Positions 46,569-55,217 of a stretch of 64,000 nucleotides of DNA are shown piece after piece. Made by a program: the position numbers and the translations under genes. The notes beneath the pieces were generated by a model. It saw only the letters and a list, made by a program, of their open reading frames with translations. It did not search any database and was not told the origin of the DNA. The DNA is taken from positions 54,078 through 118,077 of the forward strand of contig CAZBXL010000003.1 in assembly GCA_964495785.1 (NCBI GenBank), written 5' to 3'. Source of the DNA: RFSX01 sp964495785 (GTDB lineage Bacteria > Bacteroidota > Bacteroidia > Chitinophagales > Saprospiraceae). Every line of letters begins with the position of its first letter. Position 1 is the first letter of the stretch.

Positions 46569-47317
46569 GACCACAGAGTGGTCCAAATATGTTAGAAATC
46601 GATTATGTCAATACCATCGACCATAGNNNNNNNNNNNNNNNNNNNNNNNNNNNNNNNNNNNNNNNNNNNNNNNNNNNNNNNNNNNNNNNNNNNNNNNNNN
46701 NNNNNNNNNNNNNNNNNNNNNNNNNNGCATTATGCATATTATGATTTTTGATTGATAGGTATTTAATGTGACCTCTATGAGGTCAAGTTCTTCACAAATT
46801 TTAAAACTAACAAATTACAACCTCTCCGAGGTTGACCTCTATTCTTGCCACTACTCTTAATTAGAGGCTTTTTTTTCCTTGGTATTTGTCAGGTATTATT
46901 TTAATATTCACAGAGTGGTCCAAATAAGTTAGAAATTGATTATGTCATTACTATCGACCAAAGAGTGGTCGCATTATCTATATTATGATTTTTGATTAAT
47001 TGGTATTTGATATGACTCTATGAACTCAGACCTCTCACAAATTTTTATAACTAACAAATTACAATCTTTCCGAGGTTGATCTCTATTTCGCGACTACTCT
47101 TAATTAGAGGCTTTAGCCATTGTATTTCTTAGGTATGATTTAAATGACCACAGAGTGGTCTAATTATGATAGAAATCGTTTATGTTATTACCATCGACCA
47201 CAGAGTGGTCGCAATATGCATATGATGATTTTTAATTGATTGGTATTTGAAATGTAGAGAACTAAGTTATGCAGACTTTTGATGATTGCATAATGTCGAA
47301 GCGACCGCAGAGTGGTC
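46569..47317. repeat. ~240-bp diverged tandem repeat built from 15-nt mini-hairpins
   Basis: Copies begin at 46569, 46906 and 47146. The spacing between copies 2 and 3 is 240; that between 1 and 2 includes the N gap. Each carries a pair of GACCACAGAGTGGTC-type hairpins (6-bp stem, 3-nt loop) exactly 50 bp apart: 46569/46619, 46906/46956 and 47146/47196. A final one lies at 47303-47317. Copy 1 adds two more 6-3-6 hairpins, gacctctatgaggtc (46770) and aacctctccgaggtt (46819), which are decayed in copy 2 and absent in copy 3. The hairpins are better preserved than the sequence between them. Confidence 0.88.
46627..46726. other. Assembly gap (100 N) inside the repeat island
   Basis: Exactly 100 N. 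The left flank stops at gaccatag, in the middle of the second hairpin of copy 1, and the right flank resumes at gcattatgcat, the sequence right after that hairpin. If no further copy is hidden, only about 7 bases are missing. Confidence 0.95.
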
Positions 47318-47363
47318 ATACTATTACTACAGATCTTCATAATTAAACTGGTGTGTATAACAA

Positions 47364-48575
47364 CTACCAGCGCTTAACTTGATATGGATATCTTTCCTCG
47401 TAGGCCTCTGAAATCATTGATGTAAGAATCTCTCTCAATTGATCTATATTTTCCTTCTTGATAGCAGAGATAAATAAATTATCGTGCTCATAATTGTTTT
47501 TAAGTTTCTCTTGTGTCTCTTCGAGGATCTCTGTCTTCACTTCAGGATCAAGAAGCTCATCAAAATACAATTCTCTATATCGGTCAAGTTTGTTAAAGAT
47601 CATAAGAGTGGGTTTCTCCAATGCATTTAGATCTTTTAGAGTATTATTTACAGTATGTATATGATCTTCATAATGCGGATGTGAGAGGTCGATAACATGT
47701 AGAAGAATATCACTTTCTTTCACCTCGTCAAGTGTAGATTTAAAACTTTCAATAAGGTGGTGAGGCAGCTTTCTTATAAATCCAACTGTATCAGAAAGTA
47801 AGAAAGGCATTCTACCAAAAACAACTTTTCTTACCGTTGTATCTAGTGTGGCGAACAACTTATTTTCTGCGAATACATCAGACTTCGACAAGACATTCAT
47901 AAGAGTTGACTTGCCTACATTAGTATAACCTACCAAAGCGACACGAATGAGCTCACCTCTGTTCTTACGTTGTGTAATTGTCTGCTGCTCTATTTTATCA
48001 AGCTTCTTTTTGAGTAAACTTATTTTGTCTCTTACGATACGTCTATCTGTCTCTATCTCCATCTCTCCTGGACCTCTCATACCTATACCCCCTCGTTGTC
48101 TTTCGAGGTGAGTCCATAGACCTCGTAGTCTTGGAAGCATGTATTGCATCTGTGCTAATTCTACTTGTGTCTTAGCCTGCGCTGTCTGTGCTCTACTTGC
48201 GAATATATCTAAGATAAGAGAACTACGATCTACGATTTTTACTTTGAGATGTTCCTCTAATACACTTGTCTGCTTACCTGTAAGATCATCATCAAATATG
48301 GCAATGACTATATCATTAGCTTCAATGTATTCTGCAATTTCTTCTAACTTACCGCTACCGACGTATGTTTTAACGTGAGGGTGCTTTAATCTTTGTACAA
48401 ATTGCTTTATTGTTACTGCACCAGCTGTCTGAGCGAGAAACTCTAATTCGTCAAGATACTCTTTAGATTGTACATCGGTTTGATTCTGTGTGATTAAACC
48501 TACAAGTATGGCTCGCTCTGTTTCTTTCTTGAGGCCCTTCTGTTTGTCTTTGCTTACATTCCACTGATCACTCAT
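47364..48575 (-). CDS. hflX: GTPase HflX
   Basis: A 403-residue ribosome-associated GTPase that splits stalled ribosomes under stress. An N-terminal HflX domain (about 20-170; VKTYVGSGKLEEIAEYI, DRSSLILDIFASRAQTAQAKTQVELAQ with the RGGIGMRGPGE motif) is followed by a coiled segment and the G domain. The G domain has GYTNVGKSTLMN, DTVGFIRKLPHHLIESFKSTL and NKLD. The length is normal. It ends 46 nt from the last mini-hairpin of the repeat island. It follows the EnvC-like gene with a 9-nt gap. Confidence 0.96.
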   Translation of the reverse strand: MSDQWNVSKDKQKGLKKETERAILVGLITQNQTDVQSKEYLDELEFLAQTAGAVTIKQFVQRLKHPHVKTYVGSGKLEEIAEYIEANDIVIAIFDDDLTGKQTSVLEEHLKVKIVDRSSLILDIFASRAQTAQAKTQVELAQMQYMLPRLRGLWTHLERQRGGIGMRGPGEMEIETDRRIVRDKISLLKKKLDKIEQQTITQRKNRGELIRVALVGYTNVGKSTLMNVLSKSDVFAENKLFATLDTTVRKVVFGRMPFLLSDTVGFIRKLPHHLIESFKSTLDEVKESDILLHVIDLSHPHYEDHIHTVNNTLKDLNALEKPTLMIFNKLDRYRELYFDELLDPEVKTEILEETQEKLKNNYEHDNLFISAIKKENIDQLREILTSMISEAYEERYPYQVKRW

Positions 48576-48584
48576 ATTTTTTTA

Positions 48585-49745
48585 TTAATTATTTTTTAAC
48601 CACTGATAGGGGTTAAGATTTGATTTGCCTTGCCATAATTCAAAGTGTAATACATATTCTCCATTGATACTATTGCAGACACCTATGTTTTCATTAACAC
48701 CGACGACATCACCTTTACGCTTATTAGCACTTAATAGATTAGAATATACAGAATAATAGTCATTGTCATGTTGTATAATGACGGCAGTATTAGTAGGTGA
48801 TATATTAGTTACAGTAATCACGGTACCATTATGTATGGATTTTACTTCGCTGCTATTGCTACTCATGTCTATGCCTGAGTTGACGAAAGTTACTTTATTA
48901 TCTTCAGGATGCTTTTGTTCTCCATATCGTAATTTCATTTTTGCATCTGTTAGTGGCCATGGTATAAATCCCTTCTCATCTTCTAAAGATCTATAATTAG
49001 AATTGTAATTAGATGTATACACTTGTGGTTGACCTACCATCAATTGAGCTATTTTTTCATTTAATGATTCTCTCAGGCTGGTTTTTTGATTTAGAACAGC
49101 TTCAGTTTTTTGGGTAGAGACTATTTGGTTTTTTAGTTTCTCTTTGAGTTTTTTAAGTTCTGAGGTCAGAGAATCTACCCTTATCTCTTCTAAGGTTAAG
49201 CTATGATTTTTACTCAAGAGCAAGGAATCTGTGGTACTAAGAATAACTTGATTTTGTAATGTTGCTCTATATTTAATTAGTTGTGAGATATATGATTTTC
49301 GTACTGCATTATTTCTATCATTATTCGGTTCGGATAGTTTCTTCTTCCATGCTTGTTGGGTTAAGTCTATAATCATACTGTCGAGTTGATTTGTTTCACT
49401 CTCTTGTATTTTTATATTATCTGTTTTATTCTTTTGCTTAGAAAGTAATTCTATTTCTTTTTTTAGTGTTACAGAGAGATCTCTACTATTTTCTAATTGC
49501 TCCTCCATAGCATTGTACCTACTTATATTAGAAGTTTTATTCCGTTTGTATTCTGACAGTAGCTGGGCTGTTTGATTGATGTCCTGTACTAATTTTAAGC
49601 GCTGCCTTTCGAGTTCTTGCAGTGACTGAGCATTGCCAGATATGGCAATACAACTAATGAATAATATGGAGATGAGGTGTCTAATAAATTCTGTTATAAC
49701 TATGAGGAATATTGATATCAACCGGCTTCGAAACGTTGATAGCAA
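48585..49745 (-). CDS. EnvC-like murein hydrolase activator (coiled coil plus degenerate M23 domain)
   Basis: Up to 386 residues: signal peptide, long coiled coil (about 40-240, heptad-rich with many Lys/Glu/Leu), and a C-terminal M23/LytM domain (about 275-385). EnvC-type proteins activate periplasmic amidases during septum splitting. The M23 zinc ligands look incomplete: INSGIDMSSN lacks the first His of HxxxD, while HFELW keeps the last, consistent with a non-catalytic activator. The ATG at 49745 overlaps the upstream DUF4292 gene by 65 nt and gives an odd double hydrophobic N-terminus. A start nearer 49685 would give a cleaner signal peptide (RHLISILFISCIAISGNAQ). Confidence 0.82.
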   Translation of the reverse strand: MLSTFRSRLISIFLIVITEFIRHLISILFISCIAISGNAQSLQELERQRLKLVQDINQTAQLLSEYKRNKTSNISRYNAMEEQLENSRDLSVTLKKEIELLSKQKNKTDNIKIQESETNQLDSMIIDLTQQAWKKKLSEPNNDRNNAVRKSYISQLIKYRATLQNQVILSTTDSLLLSKNHSLTLEEIRVDSLTSELKKLKEKLKNQIVSTQKTEAVLNQKTSLRESLNEKIAQLMVGQPQVYTSNYNSNYRSLEDEKGFIPWPLTDAKMKLRYGEQKHPEDNKVTFVNSGIDMSSNSSEVKSIHNGTVITVTNISPTNTAVIIQHDNDYYSVYSNLLSANKRKGDVVGVNENIGVCNSINGEYVLHFELWQGKSNLNPYQWLKNN

Positions 49746-50439
49746 TATTAGAAAAATCTAACTCTAAGATAAGATTTTCGTTCGTACTACTTTCTATTTC
49801 GTATTGTCGGCTATAAGGGAAGTAGACGTCCTCTTGTATTAACTTATATTCTGCATAACTCCAGCGACCTGTAAGGCCAAACCTATCTATGAAACTTGCT
49901 TCTACAAGAAAGCCAGTATAGATATCGTATCGGAGTTCGTGAAGCATTTCATTGATCATAGTCTTGATAACGATGTGATTATCTGTGTAGCTGCTGTCTA
50001 TGATGTTTTCTCTGGTGACTAAAGGCATAGAAGCAGTTAAGAGGAGTTGGGCATAATTAAAGCTTACGCTGATACCTTGGTGACTATACTCGTCTATACT
50101 CTTGATATAATAGTTGCGATTTATTCGATCTATATGTACGACAGAGTCTTGTGTGATTAATGTCCGAGCCCCTTCTACACCTAACTTTTTGACAGCCATG
50201 AGCATGGCACTGTCTCTACGTAACCTAAGATTGAGTATACCTTTAATACTTTCTTCTGGAGAACTATACTTTATTTTAGCTTTGGCTTCGTAGGACTTAT
50301 AGGATTGCGTACTTGATATTATATCAGAAACTGATTTTTTTTTCTGAAGAGGTATGACCTGCTTTGTAGACTTACAGGATATTAAAGTGGCTATTATAAA
50401 CAGTAAAATTCCATATCTATTACTAATATAGCGATGCAT
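49681..50439 (-). CDS. DUF4292 lipoprotein
   Basis: A 252-residue lipoprotein (lipobox LISC, Cys at about 22) of the DUF4292 family, a LolA/LppX-like beta fold in Bacteroidota. Landmarks: SYEAKAKIKYSSPEESIKGILNLRLRRDSAMLM and LGVEGARTLITQDSVVHIDR. It lies 5 nt after the TPR gene and overlaps the EnvC-like gene. This TPR-DUF4292-EnvC order recurs in the phylum and suggests a shared role in envelope or lipoprotein handling. The function is unproven. Confidence 0.85.
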   Translation of the reverse strand: MHRYISNRYGILLFIIATLISCKSTKQVIPLQKKKSVSDIISSTQSYKSYEAKAKIKYSSPEESIKGILNLRLRRDSAMLMAVKKLGVEGARTLITQDSVVHIDRINRNYYIKSIDEYSHQGISVSFNYAQLLLTASMPLVTRENIIDSSYTDNHIVIKTMINEMLHELRYDIYTGFLVEASFIDRFGLTGRWSYAEYKLIQEDVYFPYSRQYEIESSTNENLILELDFSNIAINVSKPVDINIPHSYNRIY

Positions 50440-50444
50440 AAAAC

Positions 50445-51929
50445 CTATACCCCTATTTTCTTTTGTAGGCGTTGCTCCTTTGCTCCTAAGTCTATTGCTA
50501 TCTGCCAGAATTTCTTACTGTTATTTTTGTCTCCTATAGAGTCATAGAGATCACCTATAAGTTCAAGATAGACTGGGTTAGATATTTGAGCTACTTGAAT
50601 TTTATTTATGAATGTAGAAACTTCTTTCTTATCATTATTCTCTATATCAGACCATAGCTGTGCTAATGTTACAAGATCACTCAGTATGGTATTTTTACCT
50701 GATACGAATTTAGCTTCATCAAGATAACTATTGGCTTCTACAGATTTATCATTTTGCTTTAAAGATAGTGCATGTATAATAAATGCGTTCACCTGATTAG
50801 GAAAGTAGTCAAGAGCATCATAAGAGACTGTCTCGAGTTTTTCGAAATTTGAATTTTGCCATAAGTTCACCATCCATTGGTCCCATAGAGTATACTTTGT
50901 GTCATCGAGCGTTATGGCTTTAGCATAAGATTTCTCTGATGCATTCATGTCGCCTGAGTAGAATAAGACATCTCCTCTCACCGCGTGAGCTTTAGCTGCT
51001 GTAGGGTAATTGTCTATAAGATTTTCACTTATAAGCAGAAGTGATTGATTTGACTCAGAGCCTTTTTCCATTTTAGATAGATAAGGCATCAGTTCTTTTA
51101 TTTTGGTATCTAATGGGATCTCCATGTTATCCATGAGAGGCATGAGACTTGATAGATAGTCTGATGGTGGTCCATCTTTTTTCATGCTTCGACTTTCAGC
51201 TTTATTTATAGCAATAGAAGCAGTCGCATTATTAGGATCGATTAGGAGTACTTTCTTGAAGGCCTTTACAGCCTCTTCTTCTCTTCCAAGATCATGCAAG
51301 TAGCCGGCAAGATTACTTAAGTATCTTTCGTTATCAGGATAATTATTAGATAATGACTGCAGTGTCGACAATGCTTTTTCTTCTTTACCTGTCTTACTAT
51401 AGATATCGAATAATCTTCTTGATGTCTCTTCCGTAATACCTCTTTTGGATTGTAATCTCTCGAGAGTTGCTGCCGCTTTATCTGGCATATTAATGTGCAG
51501 TTGATTGACTGCGAGATTATGATATAAGACTGGATTATCTTCATCCATAGAAATAAGCGATTGGTACGCGTCTATGGCTTTATTATACTGATCAAAGTTC
51601 TCATATATTTCTGCTAGCGTAAGTAAGTACCATTTATTAGAAGGGTCTAATGATGTAGCTTTGAGTGCATTTTTTTGAGCCAGTTCATTATTGCCATTTT
51701 TTAGATACGCCCTCGATAACTCATAGTAAGCTGCATCAGATTGCTTATCTCTTTTTATGACTTCTTTTAGTAATTCTATTTCCTTTTCTGTGTCTCCTGT
51801 ATACTTAGCCACTTGGGCATCTAAGAATAGTGTCTGAAACTCTATGTCGCTTTCAGAGTAGATGTTAGGTTGTGCTGACAGATGAATAGTCAGACAAAAT
51901 ATAGGGAGAAGGAAAATGTATTTATTCAT
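50445..51929 (-). CDS. Tetratricopeptide repeat protein, exported
   Basis: A 494-residue protein with a signal peptide (about 1-19, HLSAQ) followed by roughly ten to twelve TPR units, for example AYYELSRAYLKNGNNELAQKNALKATSLDP, and NLAGYLHDLGREEEAVKAFKKVLLIDP. TPR arrays serve as protein-binding scaffolds; a periplasmic location is inferred. It begins 42 nt after the pyk stop and precedes the DUF4292 and EnvC-like genes, all probably in one leftward transcript. Confidence 0.88.
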   Translation of the reverse strand: MNKYIFLLPIFCLTIHLSAQPNIYSESDIEFQTLFLDAQVAKYTGDTEKEIELLKEVIKRDKQSDAAYYELSRAYLKNGNNELAQKNALKATSLDPSNKWYLLTLAEIYENFDQYNKAIDAYQSLISMDEDNPVLYHNLAVNQLHINMPDKAAATLERLQSKRGITEETSRRLFDIYSKTGKEEKALSTLQSLSNNYPDNERYLSNLAGYLHDLGREEEAVKAFKKVLLIDPNNATASIAINKAESRSMKKDGPPSDYLSSLMPLMDNMEIPLDTKIKELMPYLSKMEKGSESNQSLLLISENLIDNYPTAAKAHAVRGDVLFYSGDMNASEKSYAKAITLDDTKYTLWDQWMVNLWQNSNFEKLETVSYDALDYFPNQVNAFIIHALSLKQNDKSVEANSYLDEAKFVSGKNTILSDLVTLAQLWSDIENNDKKEVSTFINKIQVAQISNPVYLELIGDLYDSIGDKNNSKKFWQIAIDLGAKEQRLQKKIGV

Positions 51930-51971
51930 GAATAAGAAAAAAGTTAGTTCTCTAATATCTGTTTTATAAGA

Positions 51972-53411
51972 TTACTCTACATGAGTAATCTTAAGTGTGT
52001 TAGTACGAAATCTCTTATGTAACGGCATAGAAGCTGTATTGACTACGATATCCTTTTCCTTTAACAACTTTTTTTCTTTTAAAATTTCAATAGTATCCTC
52101 AATTGTCTCATCCGTGCTAGAAAACTTGTCGTAATAATAACCCTTAACACCCCAGACAAGATTCAAGGTGCCTAATAATGGCCTTACAGAGGAGAAGATA
52201 TAGATATTAGATTTTGGTCTGTAACTTGACACTTTGAATGCAGTATACCCACTCACTGTAATTCCAAGGATGGCTTTAGCTTTTATATTCTCGGCTATTC
52301 TTGCGGCGTTAATGCAGATCGTATCAGAATAGAAGGTCGCAGAGCCTTTATTAGGTTTAGGCCTTTTTTCGAGAAGTTCGTAATTTTTTTCAGCCTCTGT
52401 GATAATCTTATTCATTGCTTTGACTACGAGGTCAGGATGATTACCAACAGATGTCTCTCCACTTAGCATCACAGCATCGGCACCATCTAATACTGCATTA
52501 GCTACATCAGTAATCTCAGCTCTTGATGGACTTGGATTTGATATCATACTTTCCATCATCTGAGTCGCTACAATAACAGGCTTAGCTTTATTCAAGCACC
52601 TCTTAATGATATCTTTTTGTATGCCTGGCAGTTTTTCCATTGGTACTTCAACACCCAGATCACCACGTGCTACCATTATAGCATCACTATGGCTGACTAT
52701 TTCTTTGATATTAGTGACAGCCTCTGGCTTTTCTATCTTAGCTATGACTTTAGCGTAGTGACTGTTTTTCTCTATTATTTCTTTAAGCTCAATGATATCA
52801 TCAGCTTTTCTGACAAATGATAATGCGATCCAGTTCACGGGTTGAGTAAGCACAAATTTTAGATCTACGAGATCTTTTTCTGTAAGGCAGGGTAGTGATA
52901 CTTTTGTATCGGGAAGATTCACGCCCTTATTAGAAGCGATATTTGTACCATATAATACCTTCAACTTGACCGTTCTATCAGCGATTTCTATGACTTCTAA
53001 CTCTAATTTTCCGTCATCTACGAGCACTTTTTCACCGACTTTTACGTCATCTGCAAAACTCTTATAGCTTAGGTATATCTTTTCTCTTGTACCTACACAT
53101 GGTTCATTGACAAAAGTCAGAATATCACCTTTAATCAATTCTAACTTACCTCCCTCTATCTTTCCTACTCTTATTTTAGGACCTTGAAGATCAGCTAATA
53201 TTCCTACAGGAACATTATATTTTTCCATTATTGCAGTAAGATTATTGATCACTTGGAGGTGATCCTCGTGGCTGCCATGTGAGAAATTAAGTCTAAATAC
53301 ATCTACGCCTTGCTTAACCAATTCTAACAAATTTTCTGGGCTACTGCACGCTGGGCCTACTGTAGCTACAATTTTTGTTTTTTGTCGAGCTTCTATTTTA
53401 ATTTCTTTCAA
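51972..53411 (-). CDS. pyk: Pyruvate kinase, TTG start
   Basis: A 479-residue glycolytic enzyme converting phosphoenolpyruvate and ADP into pyruvate and ATP. Motifs: KTKIVATVGPACSSP, VFRLNFSHGSHEDH, GILADLQGPKIRVG, VIAKIEKPEAV with the active-site Lys, and MVARGDLGVEVP. The C-terminal domain is complete. The start must be TTG at 53409-53411: a TAA lies two codons upstream, no other in-frame initiator exists before the conserved TKIVATVGP, and TTG gives a normal N-terminus. It diverges from acpP. Confidence 0.96.
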   Translation of the reverse strand: MKEIKIEARQKTKIVATVGPACSSPENLLELVKQGVDVFRLNFSHGSHEDHLQVINNLTAIMEKYNVPVGILADLQGPKIRVGKIEGGKLELIKGDILTFVNEPCVGTREKIYLSYKSFADDVKVGEKVLVDDGKLELEVIEIADRTVKLKVLYGTNIASNKGVNLPDTKVSLPCLTEKDLVDLKFVLTQPVNWIALSFVRKADDIIELKEIIEKNSHYAKVIAKIEKPEAVTNIKEIVSHSDAIMVARGDLGVEVPMEKLPGIQKDIIKRCLNKAKPVIVATQMMESMISNPSPSRAEITDVANAVLDGADAVMLSGETSVGNHPDLVVKAMNKIITEAEKNYELLEKRPKPNKGSATFYSDTICINAARIAENIKAKAILGITVSGYTAFKVSSYRPKSNIYIFSSVRPLLGTLNLVWGVKGYYYDKFSSTDETIEDTIEILKEKKLLKEKDIVVNTASMPLHKRFRTNTLKITHVE

Positions 53412-53578
53412 AACTTATTTTTAATGTCTAATAATTAATAGGATTAAAGATATAATACTGTAAGTCAATAATTTATAATTTATTGATTAATATAATATTA
53501 TTAAAACTAATGCAATATACAATGAACGATTCATTAAATAACTGCGTATGGTAATTGTAGATTTTGCAATTAAAACCT

Positions 53579-53608
53579 TTGTTGCTACATAACAAATGGT
53601 TTAATTTG
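53579..53608 (+). promoter_or_regulatory. Candidate promoter of acpP
   Basis: TTG at 53579-53581 is followed after 19 bp by TTAATTTG at 53601-53608, one mismatch from TAnnTTTG, with a leader of about 27 nt to the ATG. The spacing fits the -33/-7 arrangement of Bacteroidota promoters. Confidence 0.38.
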
Positions 53609-53634
53609 CTCCACTAATTAAAAAAATTACAATT

Positions 53635-53871
53635 ATGTCAGATATCGCAGACAAAGTAAAACAAATTATAGTTGACAAATTAGGTGTTGACGAATCAGAA
53701 ATCACTAATGAAGCAAGCTTCACTAATGACTTAGGTGCCGATTCATTGGATACCGTAGAATTGATTATGGAATTTGAAAAAGAATTCGATTTATCAATAC
53801 CTGATGAGGAAGCTGAAAAGATACAAACAGTCGGTATGGCTGTAGAATATCTTGAAAAGTCAAAAGGCTAA
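53635..53871 (+). CDS. acpP: Acyl carrier protein
   Basis: A 78-residue acidic four-helix protein carrying the acyl chain in fatty-acid synthesis. The phosphopantetheine attachment serine is in LGADSLDTVELIMEFEKEF, preceded by the usual ITNEASFTNDLGADSLD context. It is followed by a strong intrinsic terminator and then fabF, so it can be transcribed alone at high level with some read-through. Confidence 0.97.
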   Translation: MSDIADKVKQIIVDKLGVDESEITNEASFTNDLGADSLDTVELIMEFEKEFDLSIPDEEAEKIQTVGMAVEYLEKSKG

Positions 53872-53890
53872 ATTTAATTTTCAAATAATT

Positions 53891-53925
53891 AAAAAAATCC
53901 ATAAGTCGTCCTTATGGATTTTTTT
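53891..53925 (+). terminator. Intrinsic terminator after acpP
   Basis: A 15-bp stem (aaaaaaatccataag / cttatggattttttt) with loop tcgtc runs directly into a T tract. It lies between acpP and fabF and probably sets their expression ratio. Confidence 0.88.
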
Positions 53926-53966
53926 ATCTATTTTTTGTTTTAATTTAATCAATTTCTATCTAGATT

Positions 53967-55208
53967 ATGAAAAGAGTTGTCATCACAGGTGTCGGCGCAA
54001 TAACGCCCATAGGTAATACATATGCTGAGTATTCAGATGCTCTGTTATCAGGCAAGAGTGGTGCTGCCCCGATCACTAGGTTTGATGCAACTAGATTCAA
54101 GACAAGATTTGCTGCTGAAGTTAAAAACTATGATATCTCAGAATTCTTCGAAAGAAAAGAAGGTCGTCGATTAGATAGGTTTTCGCAATTTGCAATGGTT
54201 GTTGCAGATGAGGCATTTGTCGACAGTGGATTAGAACTTGATAAAATTGATTTACGAAGAGCTGGAGTTATTTGGGGCAGTGGTATAGGTGGCTTTGAGA
54301 CGATAGAACAAGACGTAGAAGAAGCAACACTTAATACAGGACCTCCAAGATACAGCCCTTTTCTTATACCTAAACTTATTGTAGATATAGCTGGAGGGCA
54401 TATATCAATGAAGTATGGCTTTAGAGGAGCAAACTTTACAACGATATCAGCGTGTGCATCATCAAGTCACTCGATATACTGTGCCGTAGATTATATAAGA
54501 TTAGGCAGAGGTGATGTCATCATCACTGGTGGCTCTGAAGCCGCGATTACCAAAGCAGGTATTGGAGGTTTTTCGAGCATGAAAGCCCTTTCAGAAAGAA
54601 ATGACGATCCTCAATCAGCGAGTAGACCATTTGATAAAGATAGAGACGGATTTGTACTTGGAGAGGGTGCAGGGGCATTTATATTAGAAGAATATGAACA
54701 TGCTGTTAAAAGAGGGGCAAGAATATATGCAGAAATATTAGGATGTGGTGCTACGGCAGACGCATATCATATCACGGCTCCTCATCCAGAGGGCTTAGGT
54801 GCTTCTGAGGTTATGGAATTGGCGATGAAAGAAGCTAAGATCAATCCATCGGATGTCGATTATATTAATGTACACGGTACTTCTACACCATTGGGTGATG
54901 TCGCTGAGGTCAAAGCCATCACTAAGGTGTTTGGTGATCATGTATTCAATCTTAATATAAGTTCTACCAAGTCTATGACAGGCCATCTCTTAGGAGCAGC
55001 AGGTATAGCAGAAGCGATTGCCTGTGTCGTGGGGTTAACAAAGGGTGTCGTACCGCCTACAATTAACCACCATACACATGATCCTGAATTAGATAAAAAA
55101 ATTAACTTTACACTCAATGATGCTCAAGAGCGAGATATAAAAATCGCCATGAGTAACACGTTCGGTTTTGGAGGTCATAATTCTACGGTTATCATTAAGA
55201 AAATGTAA
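53967..55208 (+). CDS. fabF: Beta-ketoacyl-ACP synthase II
   Basis: A 413-residue condensing enzyme elongating acyl-ACP with malonyl-ACP. The Cys-His-His triad is present: the nucleophile in TISACASSSHSI, His in NVHGTSTPLGD and His in STKSMTGHLLGAAG. The N-terminal KRVVITGVGAITPIGN is canonical. It sits between acpP and rnc, the classical arrangement. rnc starts three codons after its stop in the same reading frame. Confidence 0.97.
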   Translation: MKRVVITGVGAITPIGNTYAEYSDALLSGKSGAAPITRFDATRFKTRFAAEVKNYDISEFFERKEGRRLDRFSQFAMVVADEAFVDSGLELDKIDLRRAGVIWGSGIGGFETIEQDVEEATLNTGPPRYSPFLIPKLIVDIAGGHISMKYGFRGANFTTISACASSSHSIYCAVDYIRLGRGDVIITGGSEAAITKAGIGGFSSMKALSERNDDPQSASRPFDKDRDGFVLGEGAGAFILEEYEHAVKRGARIYAEILGCGATADAYHITAPHPEGLGASEVMELAMKEAKINPSDVDYINVHGTSTPLGDVAEVKAITKVFGDHVFNLNISSTKSMTGHLLGAAGIAEAIACVVGLTKGVVPPTINHHTHDPELDKKINFTLNDAQERDIKIAMSNTFGFGGHNSTVIIKKM

Positions 55209-55217
55209 CATAGACAT

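Larger units (their letters stand above)
46238..47363. other. 1.1-kb gene-free repeat island between bamA and hflX
   Basis: This interval holds the 112-bp array, the ~240-bp hairpin repeat, a 30-50 bp junction (gttctgagcgaacgcagaga) resembling short dispersed repeats of the phylum, and a 100-N assembly gap. It contains no credible coding region. The bamA transcript and the leftward hflX transcript both run into it. Confidence 0.85.

Noticed and set aside
46569..47317. CRISPR-like array suggested by repeated GACCACAGAGTGGTC motifs
   Set aside because: The motifs occur in pairs within a ~240-bp unit, spacing is 50 then about 190 bp, and the spacers are themselves copies of each other. No cas genes are present.
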